Assembly (NCBI RefSeq): GCF_964355755.1
Contig: NC_092670.1
Location: forward strand, 12,213,201-12,277,200
Direction of reading: 5' to 3'
Length of the DNA stretch: 64,000 nt
Origin: Antedon mediterranea
Lineage: Eukaryota > Echinodermata > Crinoidea > Comatulida > Antedonidae
Position numbers and translations under genes: made by a program. Below, piece after piece: positions 24,460 through 37,325 of this stretch; position 1 is the stretch's first letter, and every line of letters begins with the position of its first letter. A model generated the notes under the pieces. The model made no database searches and had not been told where the DNA came from. It saw only the letters and a list, made by a program, of their open reading frames with translations.

Positions 24460-27400
24460 CGTCGCCATGGACGACATACGTGTGGTGGCCGTCCGTCTAT
24501 AATTGTCGTAGAGTATAGGCCTAGTCCAACTGACAACCATTGCACGCTTGTCATAATCAGTAGTGCAATTTCATCACATTGTATGCGCGTACTTCTATAA
24601 CATCTGAGTTACTGTTTTATTAATAAATGTCTACTGGTCTCTTCAATTGTCTTTTTTTGACAGGAGCCAATTTCCGTAGTGTAGACCGGAAATCTAACAA
24701 GATGGACTTAATGGAGTAATGTTCTCTGAAATGTCAGTTCTATTTGTCAATGAATCATGGAATAGATTCATGTAATAAACAAGAAATATTTCTTACAAAA
24801 AACGTTGCTCGCTTATTGAAAAATATGTTTTATTTCAAATGTTTTTGAATGTGTCATTTTATTGTCACATAATAGTTATTTTACCTGAAAAAATGTAATT
24901 TAAAGCAACAAATACTTAAATTGTCTGTCAGATAATGGTTTTTGGGGTTCTTTTCTCTTTTTATATGTGAATAAATATTATTTTTTTGTGACAGAAGTGA
25001 ATACTCAATTTCTGTCACTTTAGTTAATTTTATTGCTAAGGCCAAGTCTGGGGGTCACTTCATCACTCTAGATATTTCAAGTGTGAAGTATCCTATTACA
25101 AACACAAACTTTAATGGCCTGTTTCGATAATAATTCAATGAATATCTGACAGTGAATATACCAGAAATGCTTTGGGATTTGTAATTTTAGCACGACATGT
25201 CCTAATAGACTCTTTTCCCAGACGTTTTTTGGGTCTACTGTAGCAGGTGGAATCTATAAATTATAGTGGAGTTTCCATTTTCGCAAAACTGTCGTCCTTA
25301 GAACTATAACTGCTGCTTGCTTTAGCTTCTGGTTGAGTAGTCCTAATGGGACGTAGCGGGCTAGAGCAGCAGCGTGAAAAACATGTTAAAGTCTCCATTT
25401 TTTATCTCTCAATATGTCGGAGACGGAATCTGAGAAGAAATCAGGCGGGGAGGTTTGGGAGCATCCATAATCAAACGCAATTTGTTCCAAATACATAAAT
25501 ATAAATTTTAAACCTTCATGTTGTTACACAATTTATTGATCTTATGATTAATCGGAGCGATAAACTGGCACATTTGAGTCTCGCATATCAATGTTGATAA
25601 AGTACAAATATATCAATTAGTGGAAAAAAAGTAACGTTTTGGAATGTAAACATTAATTTTAGTTCGAATTAAGTCAGGTATGAAACGCTAACAGGCAAGG
25701 TTCAGATGATGGAGGGCACACTGTTTAATATAATCATTAGGCGTAGATTTAAATTTAGAAGAAATGAAACATAATCTGTGTTCCATATCGGTGGGAAAGT
25801 CGACGTCACCAAAATGTTAAACATTGTTTAATTTCGGGCTAATGTATTTTAGTTGTTAAATATGATATACATGAAGATATTAGATTTAATTATTTTGAAA
25901 TGATGGAAGGAGTACATAGTGGAATTTATCAATTTGTGATCTATATATTCCTATTCAGCGTTCCATAAATAATACTCAGTACCTGAGGGAGTCCGTCCGG
26001 CCGATAAGCCGTGCATCGATCTTGTTCACAAGTTAAGCGAAACACTCGTTTCAAATTCATCAAATTCAGGTAATTGGAGTTTTGTAACATATATTTTACA
26101 CTCAGTTCTTCAACTGCGACGGTGGTGTCCTCCTTTCGAGTTCACTTCCAATAACGGCTTTAGATATCTTACAAAATTACATTACGTGATGTTATGATAC
26201 GATCACAATAGGTAATTACGCGACTGATTATGTTATAAAACATTGCTCACTCTCATCATGTTTACATTACATAATGCGATAGACCAACACATTGAGAACA
26301 TATTGATGATGTAGCGATGTTGAAAATGCCTAATAAAACAAGTTTACTGTCAACCACCGCTCTGATTTGTTTTTAAAGATTATTATGTTAAGAAAATAAT
26401 TTAAAAATATCCTATTATTTTCTCAATAAGGTATATATAGCTAATAATAACAATATGCCTAGCAGAGAATTATTTCAATGAGACTATATTTGTGTAGACA
26501 CTAATTTAAAAAAAGTTATTCGCGAACTGGTACGGTATGTTCACAATAGGTGGATATACATTAAAGTTACCGTCTAGTAATTTTACTTCAACTTTCTTTT
26601 GCCTTCTATTTGTCAATAAAAGATTGTTTTTGCTTTTATTTTGAAATGAAAGTGAATGCAATGGAAAATTCAAATGCTTTAATTTACAAAACTTTTAAAT
26701 AAAACAAAATGTAGTTTTGAACACTTAATATAGAGTTTTCAATGGCATTATTCTATTATTGAATTACATCATACGCATCCTATGGTTTACATGATACATA
26801 CTGTTGAGTATTGAAATTTAAAACGCCAAATCAATGTGACGTGAGAGGGATTTACAGGAAATAGAGAAGGTTAAAGCTATTTCTATCATTATTTCTTATA
26901 AGAATAATAATGGTAGATAGATATAATTTTGTGATATAAAATTATATTATGTTGGTTGTAATTTTGTTAATGAACGTCATTAGCAACTGCGCATGCGTGT
27001 TACATGTGTCTTTGTGATGTTACTGAAAATATACTCTAATTTCTTACACAACGCATCCCACAAACAATTTCGTCTCAATACACTAGGATTACACTCAATT
27101 ACACTTTTCAAGTACATGATTCTCCCTCTGGTCAGGTCATGTCGGTGCTGCTAACTACGGCGCTAGGCCTATTTCGTCTCTGTGACGGAATAAACTCTAG
27201 TTCCTTGAGCTTTTTCGCGTCAGAGAAAAGTAGTTCGAAATGTTTCTCCTTTTTTTAAAAATGTTCAAACAATTTGAACTCTGAAAATAAGTCATATACG
27301 TTCCTGAGCACTCATGCTAATTAAAAAGTGGAAAAATAAAGGGTGTAGGCCCCATAGTGCGATTTTTTTTCTTTGCGGAAACATTTTTAAATTCGCGGGA

Positions 27401-27809
27401 ATCGACTAGAGGGCAGAGATAAGTGACTCTAATTGCACATTTGTCTTTCGTCGCCCACTAAAAATGCAGTATTATTATAGATATGTCTACAGAAAGTTTT
27501 AAACAGATTTGTTCTGTGGCCGGATCTTAAAGACATAGCAAAGAACGTGACGGATAAGATAACATCGATCTTGATTAATGTTAAATCGCACATCAATAAA
27601 TCACTGCTAAAAACGATAGCTTAATTTGGCTTTACACTTAAATTATAGCATATGAGCTGTAGTTAGGCTAATCGTCAATATAGATCCTTAATACGTAAAA
27701 ACGATTGTACTTCATGTGCCATACTTACTTATAAAATCACCACTGTTAAATAAGCAGAGCAAACCCGATATTTGTTTTACCTTAACTTTTCGAATATAAC
27801 AATAAAGTA
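24460..27809. other. Intergenic; one possible MITE remnant
   Basis: No gene seen in 3.3 kb. 24838-25024 carries phrases of family 2 (TGTCACATAATAGTTATTTT) without ends. The rest is AT-rich unique-looking DNA. Confidence 0.5.
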
Positions 27810-28025
27810 AATTACTTTCACTCTACCAGTGGGAAAGTGAGAAATTGCTTTTACTCCTTCTACAAGAAAAGAGAGAAATTACTCTCACTCTCCCACTAGG
27901 AAATTATTCACCTTCACGCACTATTTCGCCAGAAAAGAGTTAGATTATTTTCATTTTGCCATGTAAAAATTAATTGATTTGCACTCCTCCATCGAGAGAA
28001 GAGTGAAATTACTTTCATGCCATGG
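27810..28025. repeat. About 33-bp hairpin-forming tandem repeat
   Basis: Six to seven diverged units. Each contains a TTTCACTC-type block, a variable loop, and a GAAAGTGAGAAA- or GAAGAGTGAAA-type block, so each unit can fold on itself. Related motifs occur near 6125-6225 and 31700-31740. Confidence 0.6.
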
Positions 28026-29072
28026 ATTCCATCGGAAGTTTCCAAAGCGTAGGTGGACTAGGTGGACTAGGTGGAATTTTTGATACCAGGACGTTATAGG
28101 CTAATGCCAGCCAAGGAAAATGTTCAACATTAGTATTTATTGTTTATTTGTGTTTTTAAAAAATGAAAAATATAATTAATTTAAAAAAAAAAAATAAATA
28201 ATGTTCTTATATCGCCACCAATAACCCACCATTTTACAAGTTTAGTAAAGCACCAATAGGTCAAACTAATGCAGACAGAATATTTTGACTGTTATGTTAC
28301 AGATTGATGTATTTTTATTTTTTCTTTTTAATTTTATCAGGTTTTCTCCGAAACATTTTAAAGGATTTGTCAGTAAGTGAATACATATTTGTTTAACTAA
28401 ATTAGCTGAAATTAATCGCCTATAATTTACACAAATCTGTTGTTAGACAGCTATAAATTCTAAAATTACTTCTAATTTTGACGAACGCTTTTTACAAATT
28501 CTAGAGTTACATTATCTATTTCGTATTTGTAGCTTCTAGAAATTTTCTCACTTTTCGTTTGAAGTCAGTCATCACCTTGAGTTATAAGATGAATTCGAGA
28601 ATATTTCAAAACTCGCGATGTATTGAATTTTTGAATAATTATCCATGAAAAAACTCATTATTTCATTAGGTTTCTATAAATTGAAAATTATATTTTGTTA
28701 AAACTGACGGCTCGGTAATCGTAAAACAAAGGATCAGTCAGTGTCTGCATAATTATCGCAGTAGAATTTTTGTTATTTAATTGGATAAAAGCTCTGAAAT
28801 GATTTTTTTGCTCCGAATTGAATGGTGAAAACATTTTATAAGTTAAAAGATTGATTTTTCATTCTATAGAAATTATACCGTAAAAATAGAAAACAGTAGA
28901 ACCGCGAAACGTCCCACTTTAGACCAACCAATGATTGTTAATACACATTTTGTGTGGACTTTTATCTTTGAACTACCATATTTCAATAACATATTTGATT
29001 AATATTATCGAATAATTTGTGTATAAAAAATGCATATTCGAAAATATAATCATCTCGGGCCTAATCATCTCT
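28026..29072. other. Intergenic; short 9-bp triplication
   Basis: AGGTGGACT is repeated about three times at 28051-28076. Nothing else recognised. Confidence 0.5.
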
Positions 29073-29175
29073 GGATCGAATCGTTCCCGGGCCGAATCTG
29101 GGTCGAATCGTTCCCGGACCGAATCGTTCCTGGGCCGAATCGTTCCCGGGCCGAATCGTCCCCGGACCGAAGTCT
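29073..29175. repeat. 16-bp GC-rich tandem repeat
   Basis: Five to six units of GAATCGTTCCCGGGCC, with some shortened to CTGGGTC- or GGACC-type variants. It stands out as GC-rich against AT-rich flanks. It lies in a short open frame (29030-29248) with no other support for coding. Confidence 0.8.
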
Positions 29176-31464
29176 CGATGATGATATCACCCTAGTTCTT
29201 GTTTTTAAAAGGAATTGGATTCCTTCTAAACAAAGTGTAATAAAATAAGTAATGAATGTGCAGGAGAGAATAGTCCCTGATTTTACTTTGTAAATAGTGA
29301 GTTAAGGATGAACAAACATGTATGTATGGATAAATGTATAAATGCGCCAACAATGAATGAATAACAGAATAACATAAATAATGAATACATAGATATTATG
29401 AATGATGGATGAATTAAAAAAAATATATCATAGAAAAGATACCTCCGGGCGATGAAATATATTTCATTTAAAGAAAAATTTACATTTTATATTGCGTAAT
29501 TTGTTATCACGATTGTAATAAAAATAAAATCGCAACATACGAAAATACACCTCAAATTAGAGAATTCAGTTCATGGTCAGGTCAAAAGGTTATTCATAGA
29601 AATGACGTCATTACTTTACATGCCATTAGAAATGTGTTTGTGTATTATTAGCAAATGCTCACTTTGATTATTTACCAATAAACGAAATTTATTATACTAG
29701 GATGACGTCCTCGGTTTGACATTGTAATTGTCTATTTCTAAAAAAACAACTATATAACAATGTTATGACGTTCATGTTAGTGACAATAGGCGTCATAAGG
29801 TTTTGTTTTACATTGAAAGTTGATTAATATTATTTTATTGCCCAATTTACTGTAACACGAATATAAAGTTTATTTCAGCTTTGTGTTCTATATTAACGAA
29901 AAATAAATTTAACTGTTGAACTATATTGTCCTAATCAACGCGTGACACGCATATACAGACCTCAGACATATTGCAATATTTGAATCGAGTGGAAGTTATA
30001 TTGATTTCGTTGGTTGGTGAGGAGTGAAAACGTAGATTGGTCATTTTTTCATGCGTAAATGGATATATTAATGGTAACAATTTGGCACAACAACAACACA
30101 GTGCTATTGCAGTCCCTGCAGTGTCGTGTTTTTTTTGTTTGAGAGTGTTAAGTCGAGCTCGTTTTCACTCACTCACTCACTCACTCCTACCTACGAAACA
30201 AACATTCGAAATAGTGTCTGTGCCTTACTAAAATTATATCACAAATTATGCGAGGCAGTGTGACAGTAACTCCTTTTCAGTTATTTAACATTATTCGTAT
30301 CACTATTTTTCCATTTTCCTTACCATAGCAACACAAGTCAATCAGTCGTTTCGTTCTTTCATGTAGTTGACAGGTTTGCTGTCCCCAACTTTTATACTAT
30401 GCTGCCACCAATCATCTTGTTATATCATTTTCCTAATATCCTACAGTTTATGCGTCAAATTCTTACAACTCTCAAATTAAATCAAATAAAACAGCAATTC
30501 AAAGATAAACAGAAAATGTAACTAGAAATAAAATCACTTTATTGTGGTACTGTATACAATTGTCTTTTTCAAAGAAACTAGACTATGCACCGAATATAGT
30601 TTTACAATAATTCTACGCATGCTCATATAGTTTAACACGCGAAGAGCGTCTGTTTGATGCGTCTTCTGGAAAACGAAAGGTCACTAGTAATGAAGTCTAC
30701 GAATTGATCTTAATTCAAAATGATTTTTAGATAAAATAATTCTTGGTTTTACATTTTAAACACCTTCAAGTGTGGTAAAGTAACCCATTTTGAATTTCAA
30801 CAAATTCTTTGAATATCAGCATAATAAGTGAGTAAATTAATTTTGTTTATTCTGAACAGTAGTAGAACCTATGGGAACCTATATTCAAGATGTATTGTCC
30901 CCCTGTAAAAATACGTTTTTTTGTTGTTGTATATGCAATTTGAATGTCACATAATAGTTTCACTTTAACCAAAAATGAATTAAAAAAAATATATTTAGGG
31001 GCCTAACCCAAAATAAAACTTCTACGGAAGTGATTAACTTGATCAAAACTACAAAAAAATTCACAAACGAACGATTAGAGAAATACAGTATATATATTAA
31101 TCTGGCCAACAAATATTCAAGGATTAAAGAGGATATTTTGTTGGATATCGAAGGTATCCTCCTAATAGAGATGATAATGTGATAATGACTTTGAGTATAG
31201 AGAAACAGGATACCTAACTTTTTACCTACTGTAACAGACATGAAAATGTAATGAAAGTAAACTACTAGAAGAAAAATATCTAGTTAAAATGTTCAAGGTA
31301 AGATACTTAGATTCGAATTTGATTTAAATACATTTTACAAGTGGTCTTTTTCAGTACGTGTGAAATGGTCTATTTTATACGAATGATACGTGCTGCGTTA
31401 GTGATGTTATGATAATGAAACACTATTAAATGTGTAGTTAATGAAGATGTATGATATGGGGAAA
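29176..31464. other. Intergenic; microsatellites and a MITE end
   Basis: 29280-29400 is rich in AATG/ATGA motifs. 30163-30187 is an ACTC microsatellite. 30889-30960 is a truncated family 2 end (AAGATGTATTGTCCCCC). No gene supported. This lies downstream of the TSP1-vWA gene stop codon, so it should include that gene's 3' UTR; I could not identify the poly(A) signal with confidence. Confidence 0.5.
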
Positions 31465-34400
31465 TCACATGGCCGATAGAAGGCCGTCAATTGCAGTACT
31501 AACGTCTGATTCCAACTGCATATCAAATATCGATCCATCATCTTCGGTAAACTTCGAAAGTATTCCCGTGTTTATGTTGTCTCCAATGGCAACCACAAAT
31601 GTTGTCACGCCTGGAGGGGCCACTGGATCTAGTTAAGATACAATGTCAATATAAATGTTCGTTGCATCAAAATATTTATGCTCCGCCTGCAGATTATTGC
31701 CTATTCCGTTTCAGGCAGACGGAATAGAGTGAAATTTTACTCTTCCTTGGTTTAGAAAATGACAACCAACTACAATCACAAAAGGTGATACACCTATAGT
31801 GCCTATCACCTAATAAACAAATCCTTCAATTAATTATTTCAGGCTATTGATATTCAAACATATCACCACGTGGTGTAGAAATTTTATTCCGAGCACGATT
31901 TTACATAATATAATATACTATACAACAAAGAATCTGGTAAAAAGTGGTCGCTGTTTTTTAAGCAATTCTTTTTTAATCGTTGCTAAGAATTATGAGAAAT
32001 TCTAAGAATCAACAAAAAAATAATTTCGTTTTATCATCAGCAATATTCAATATCAGGATCTACAATAAATCAAACACGTACAGACATAACGTTAATTTAA
32101 AAGGTGATTTAAGGAAAATGAATCGCTAAAAATACATATCATTTTTATTATCGGAAACATGGTTTGAAAAAAAAAAATCAGTACCGAATGACCGAATGAA
32201 TAATAACATCGGAAGGAATTTCCAATTTCTTATTACTGTACTATTAAAACCAATCTTTCTTTACGGACATATCATGCGATTTGAAATTGAATGATTTTTT
32301 TTTATCATGTAAAATTATCCTAATACAGAGGGAAATGGTTAACCAGACGTTAAAATTGATAACGCATCAAACCATAACCAACCGTTTGGGGCGCTATAAT
32401 ATTATTGTTCATACTCTTTATGCACTGGTTTCCTCATTGTTTGTTTTCAAGCTAATAAGGTCCGATGTATATTTATAGTTTCAAACGCAATCTAAATTTC
32501 AAAAATTGTTGTTTTACTCATATAATTTTTTTTTAATTAAATTTTGAGAAGAGTAAAGAAAACAACATAAACTCATTGTAGCGTCTAGACTCTTGCTTCG
32601 TTTTATTAGATTTGGGCCTTCCTCCCACCGTACCACAAAGCGCGTTTCTGTTCGTTTAATGTTTTTACATATGCCTACATTCAACCAAAGATCGTATAAG
32701 ATCTTTTATTTAACTCTACCGCAGCAGGGCTAAGGAATGCAGACACTACAGCTTGTTTCCCACTAGCGACGCAACGTAACGCAACCTATGCAACGTAAAG
32801 CGTGGTTCCCACTAGAACGTAACGCAAGGACGTAAACGCAACGCAAGCGTTTTAACCAATGACAAGCGAAGTTAGAGACAGTTAGCAATCACAAGCGAAT
32901 AAGCCATCGCTTGTGATTGGTCAATTCACTTGCGTTGCGTTACGTCCTTGTGTTGCGTCGCTAGTGGGAACCACGCTTAAGGAAATACCCTTCCAATAAT
33001 TGTGTTGGCCCCCGCCTGCGTGAAATCAAACCTGCGATGTTTGCAGTATATTGCGTCGTCGGTTCCCACTTGTGATTACGCAATACAGCACTTTGCGTCA
33101 ATAACAATACGTCGTTGCGTTGAGGTCTAGTGGGAACCACGCTTTAAGGACCGATTCAAACAGCGTCTTACGACGTTTCCCGACTAGTCGTCACACCGGG
33201 AGAAAATAAGACATGTTCAATGTTCTATCGACGACCTAAATACTATGCCCAACGCTATCTCAAAACGACTCTTCTCGTCGTGATTCAACTCAGACAAGAC
33301 AACACCGACGAGTGAAGACGTTTCGTCGGGCCTCGTCGTACGACGCTATCTGAGTTGACCGTTACGCGCGACGTCTCAAGTAGAGTCAAAGCTTGTCGGC
33401 AATGTGGTAACACAAAGCATTGAAACATTACACTACAAGTAGGTCTAAAGTATATCAATACATAAATTGTATAATTAATAAATAAATAACATATTTTACC
33501 TTTATCAAAGAAACCATCTGATATTAAAACAACAACGGATTTAGCCTCTGGCCTAGCTCTGGTTAAAACATCCTTCCCAAGCCGTTCGATCGCGTACGCT
33601 ACATCGGTTGAGCCACCTGCAACAAAATCAACAATCCAAATACTATTATAATTTGGGGATCAAAGGCGTGCTTCTCGTTTTACAATGAGTAAACATATAA
33701 CTAATAATAAATAAATGTATTGCAATGATTACGGTTGTGATGTAGCATTCATGGGTATTACTTCAAAGATAAACTTAAATTCTCAGCTACAGGCATGCAT
33801 CATCAGATAAAATATTTGATTAAATGTATAAGAATTAAGACGGTGTAACAGAAATCACGACAAAAACATGCATTTCTTTTAAAAGTTTTCAATTTAGCAA
33901 AATTCTGCTATAAAAACTAGAGTATAATCATGTTAAAATACAGCCATTGTGTAGACACAATGTTTACTTTGCAGAAATTCTGCAGTTGGAGAAGAAATTG
34001 TGTTCACAGCATTTTTATTTTGAAATAATTATGTCGACAGCATTGAGAATCCAGTATTCTTTTTCTCTGCATACATTATAGTTAAGTTTGCGTGTTTTTT
34101 AAACTAGAAAGCAGATAGTTTAAATCTATTTTAAATAATTAAATTACCATCGTATCGAAGTCCTTCTAGTGCATTAATCATACCAGTTTCGTCTAGCTCA
34201 CCATACTCAAACACGATATTAAATTTCGACGAAAAACTACACAGTGCATGACGTATAAGATCGCCGTAACTTTCTAGACTCTTTTGCAGAAACCGACGAA
34301 TAAACACTTCTCCCAGAGTGACGTAATGTTTCGAGACGCTTATTGATTCATCCAATAAGAAGACAATATCGACTTCGGTAGATCTTTTCAAATCTGCTTT

Positions 34401-35728
34401 TGTTGTCGATGGTCCTTTAAGAATAGAAAATAGAAGTTAGGTGATTTGGCGTCTCACATAGGTTTTTCGTACAACATTTGTACAATCTTTTCTCATGGAG
34501 TTCGCCATTCGTTCCCAGTTAATGACCTACACGATATGTTTACTTATTTAAACGGCTCATCGTGAAATAAACTATTAATTGTCAAACCATTTGCTGTAGT
34601 TCAGCTTTGGAGCCACTTTTTGAAGCCCATGATTAGGCCTAGATTTGTAGGTAAAAAGATAATCATTCTGCTCCACATGTAGGTGAATTCTTAGCATGGA
34701 ATAGTCATAGTAATTCAAGACATATAAGTATATATTCGCACATGCAACAGATACAATCTTACCTTCACAAGATGGACGATCATAGCACGTTTCCATAGCA
34801 AGCAGTTCCTCTGATGCGCATGATGAGTCATCGTGACAACTTCGGCTACGAACACGAAAACTAGCACCACACGTCTTGAAACATGGAGACCACTGACTCC
34901 ATTCGCTCAATCCCACAGCTACAACGGAAACTAAAATGTGTTACTATACATAGGCCTGTGAGTTACAGTATTGGCCGTAACCAGTTTAAAAGGCCATTTA
35001 CACTAGGGCGACAACGATCGACGATAAAAAGATAAATAGGCCTATGCATTTTTCATACCTAAAACAAATAATTTTAAAAAGTTTCCATCCTAGAACTATA
35101 GGATTATCATCTATGCTGTCTTTGATGAAAATAATACTTCCACACGTCCAATCAAATGACGTCATGATAATAATATCGTTACAACACAACGATTCTATTA
35201 TTTTTATTGATCATGATGTCACGTCATTTAATTGATTGGATTTTTTTAAATATTATTTTTATCAAATACATCATAAATGATTATCCTATAGTTCTAGAAC
35301 GAAAACTGTTCTAATTTCTTTTGTTTTAAAAATGTATCTTTATCTATTTATGGTCGATCGCTATAGCCCTATAGTGTAAATGGGCCTTAATGGTTGGTTC
35401 CCACTAGAGAATCAACGCAAGGACGTAAGCGTAACGTACGTGATTTGACCAATCACAGACGATAGACTAACTGTCGCTTACCATTGGTCAACTTTCTTGC
35501 GTTGCGTCTTAATGCTTGGTTCCCACTAGAACGCAACGCAAGGACGTAGACGCAACGCAAGAGAGTTGACCAAGCGAAAGTTTGAATTGTCCATCGATTT
35601 TGATTGGTCAACACGCTTACGTTGTGCTTACGTACTTGCGTTGCGTTCTAGTGGGAACAAAGCTTAGTGTGAGCCAAGATTACTAATGCCTGACAATAAT
35701 TATAACCTGAAGTGAAACTAATGAATAC

Positions 35729-35765
<37 letters not shown>

Positions 35766-37325
35766 GAACAGATGTAGTATTAAAGCATGGCTCCCACTAG
35801 CGACGCAACACAAGGACGTAATGCAACGCAAGTGAATTGACCAATCACAAGCGATGGCTTATTCGATGATTGCTAACTGTCTATAACTTCGCTTGTCATT
35901 GGTTAAAACGCTTGCGTTGCGTTTACGTCCTTGCGTTACGTTCTAGTGGGAACCAAGCTTAAGAGACAGAAACATTATTCTGCTGCAGTAACTAGAATTT
36001 TCTTATTTTAAACTTACGGTTTATCCAATTATTTGCAAGCTTATTTGAGTACATATTTATTGTTAGCAACTTGAAAATTGAAGAAAAATGAAATCATAGG
36101 TTGTTGCAGTAAACAATGCAGTTACTGCAGTAATGGTATAGTATAGAGTAATGTTGTGACATGACTCATAATCTTGTTTTGTCAGTATCTAGAGGGCAAC
36201 GCAGGTTTCCGACTTTGGAAGGTGAAAAAAGGGGTTGCCAACATTCTGTGAGCTGTAATTCACCAATAGCACTGTGAAATATTTCCCGTAAATAATAGTA
36301 TTTCATTTTAAAAATAGTGAAACGGGATTCTACAGTTCCGTCCGATGCATAGAGAGTATTGTCGCACACAAAAACACAATTATTCTATACCAAATTTGTA
36401 AAAAAAAGTTAAATAATTAGACTGAGCAACGATTATCTTTTGATCGACTGTATGGATACTTTTCTTGAAAAATGTGTTTTTTTTCACATTTAGTTGTTAC
36501 ACGGGAGGAGTTTTTTCTTGTTGTTAAGTATTATTAGTAAGGTTATAAGTAATGATTAATAACAGACAACCAACTTAACTTTAGAAAAAAGCAAAAATAT
36601 TTATTAAATTATGTTCTATTTTACAAATCAGTATTTCAGATAACTATCAGTAAAATTACGACTTTTATAAAACAATATTTTATTGTACGATTTTTTATTT
36701 TGCTATTTACTGTTATAGTAGTATTTTGAGATTCAATAAAATTGTAACATAGTGTATAACATAACATAATAATGTTCTAAAGTATTTTTACAAATGTGTA
36801 ATGTTTAGGTAAATGTTTATAATTATTCTGTTTTGTGCAATAAGAGACTTACTAGATTTATTTATTTATTTACAAACTTATTTTACATGGATGACATTTC
36901 ATTAAAAATAAACAAACAACAAATGGTCCATGATAAAAGAAATGTATGCATAATAGTGAATAGTCATAAGTTGGAAAAAACATTTTTTTGTTGTTTTATA
37001 TTATAGAAAGACATACAAGAACAATTACATTTTAAATACAGATACAGAATTAATAATAATAAACAGTCTAGTAATTACATCGCAATTTAGGTAGCGATTG
37101 ATTAAGTTCACCTTTTAGGAATCCTGTCTCTCTCTCCATGGTTGTATTTGTTGTTTTGTTTTGGTTCCTTGTCTATTGTATTTGTCTATTTGTATTTAAG
37201 GAACAATTAATGAAATGAAAAAAAATTAGGCCTAATTAAAGTATTACAAAAAATCCTGGTAACATACCTGTACTTTTGACTTGTATTGCAACAACCAACA
37301 GAAATAAAAGTTTTAAAAACACCAT
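31465..37325 (-). CDS. Secreted TSP1-vWA domain protein, complete 5-exon gene
   Basis: Coding exons on the minus strand: 37325-37268, 34918-34763, 34414-34148, 33616-33500 and 31628-31465. All introns are GT-AG and phase 1; the total is 762 nt, or 253 residues plus TGA. Residues 1-20 form a signal peptide (MVFLKLLFLLVVAIQV). Residues about 23-71 are a thrombospondin type-1 repeat (SEWSQWSPC, RVRSRSC and six cysteines). Residues about 86-253 are a von Willebrand factor A domain with MIDAS motif DESIS (93-97), the MIDAS Thr in GGSTD (164) and Asp in LISDG (194). The protein is probably extracellular, for adhesion or recognition. Symmetric phase-1 introns around each domain fit exon shuffling. 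The segment between LISDG and GVTTFVVAIG is shorter than usual for vWA, so a small exon in intron 4 may be missed. Introns 1 and 4 hold many MITEs. I recognise no named orthologue. Confidence 0.88.
32750..33143. mobile_element. Family 1 MITE (B type), host of a nested A copy
   Basis: Starts AGCTTGTTTCCCACTAGCG and ends CTAGTGGGAACCACGCT. The B interior (CTTCCAATAATTGTG, CCTGCGATGTTTGCAG) is split at 32799-32977 by an intact A-type copy. It lies in intron 4 of the TSP1-vWA gene. Confidence 0.88.
32799..32977. mobile_element. Intact Harbinger-like MITE nested in another
   Basis: A 179-bp A-type element with perfect 17-bp ends AGCGTGGTTCCCACTAG and CTAGTGGGAACCACGCT, flanked by TAA on both sides (32796-32798 and 32978-32980). 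Removing it and one TAA restores the B-type sequence, which proves insertion and fixes the element borders. Confidence 0.95.
33147..33362. mobile_element. MITE with AAGGACCGATTCAAACAGCG ends
   Basis: Left end AAGGACCGATTCAAACAGCG then TCTTACGACG. Right end CGTCGTACGACGC then TATCTGAGTTGACCGTT, an imperfect inverted match. The interior is rich in CGTCG. It abuts the family 1 element at its left. Confidence 0.65.
34990..35388. mobile_element. About 400-bp MITE with AAGGCCATTTACACTAGGGC ends
   Basis: Left AAGGCCATTTACACTAGGGC and ATCGACGATAAAAAGATAAA pair with right TCTATTTATGGTCGATCG and CCCTATAGTGTAAATGGGCC. The inner arms also pair (AGAACTATAGGATTATCAT with ATGATTATCCTATAGTTCT). The long overlapping open frames on both strands are products of this palindrome. 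It lies in intron 1 of the TSP1-vWA gene. Confidence 0.8.
35392..35664. mobile_element. Two adjacent family 1 MITEs (A type)
   Basis: 35392-35508 begins GGTTGGTTCCCACTAG and lacks a right TIR. 35513-35664 runs from GCTTGGTTCCCACTAG to CTAGTGGGAACAAAGC. Both contain the ATTGGTCAA core characteristic of A-type copies. Confidence 0.8.
35725..35757. repeat. (AAT)n microsatellite
   Basis: About ten AAT trinucleotides in a row, in intron 1 of the TSP1-vWA gene. Confidence 0.95.
35784..35959. mobile_element. Harbinger-like MITE (A type), TAA duplication
   Basis: Ends AGCATGGCTCCCACTAG and CTAGTGGGAACCAAGCT. TAA at 35781-35783 and 35960-35962. 176 bp, the typical A-type length. Confidence 0.9.

Noticed and set aside
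35044-35235. Opposed 63-codon ORFs in the TSP1-vWA intron
   Set aside because: They mirror each other because they lie in a 400-bp palindromic MITE.
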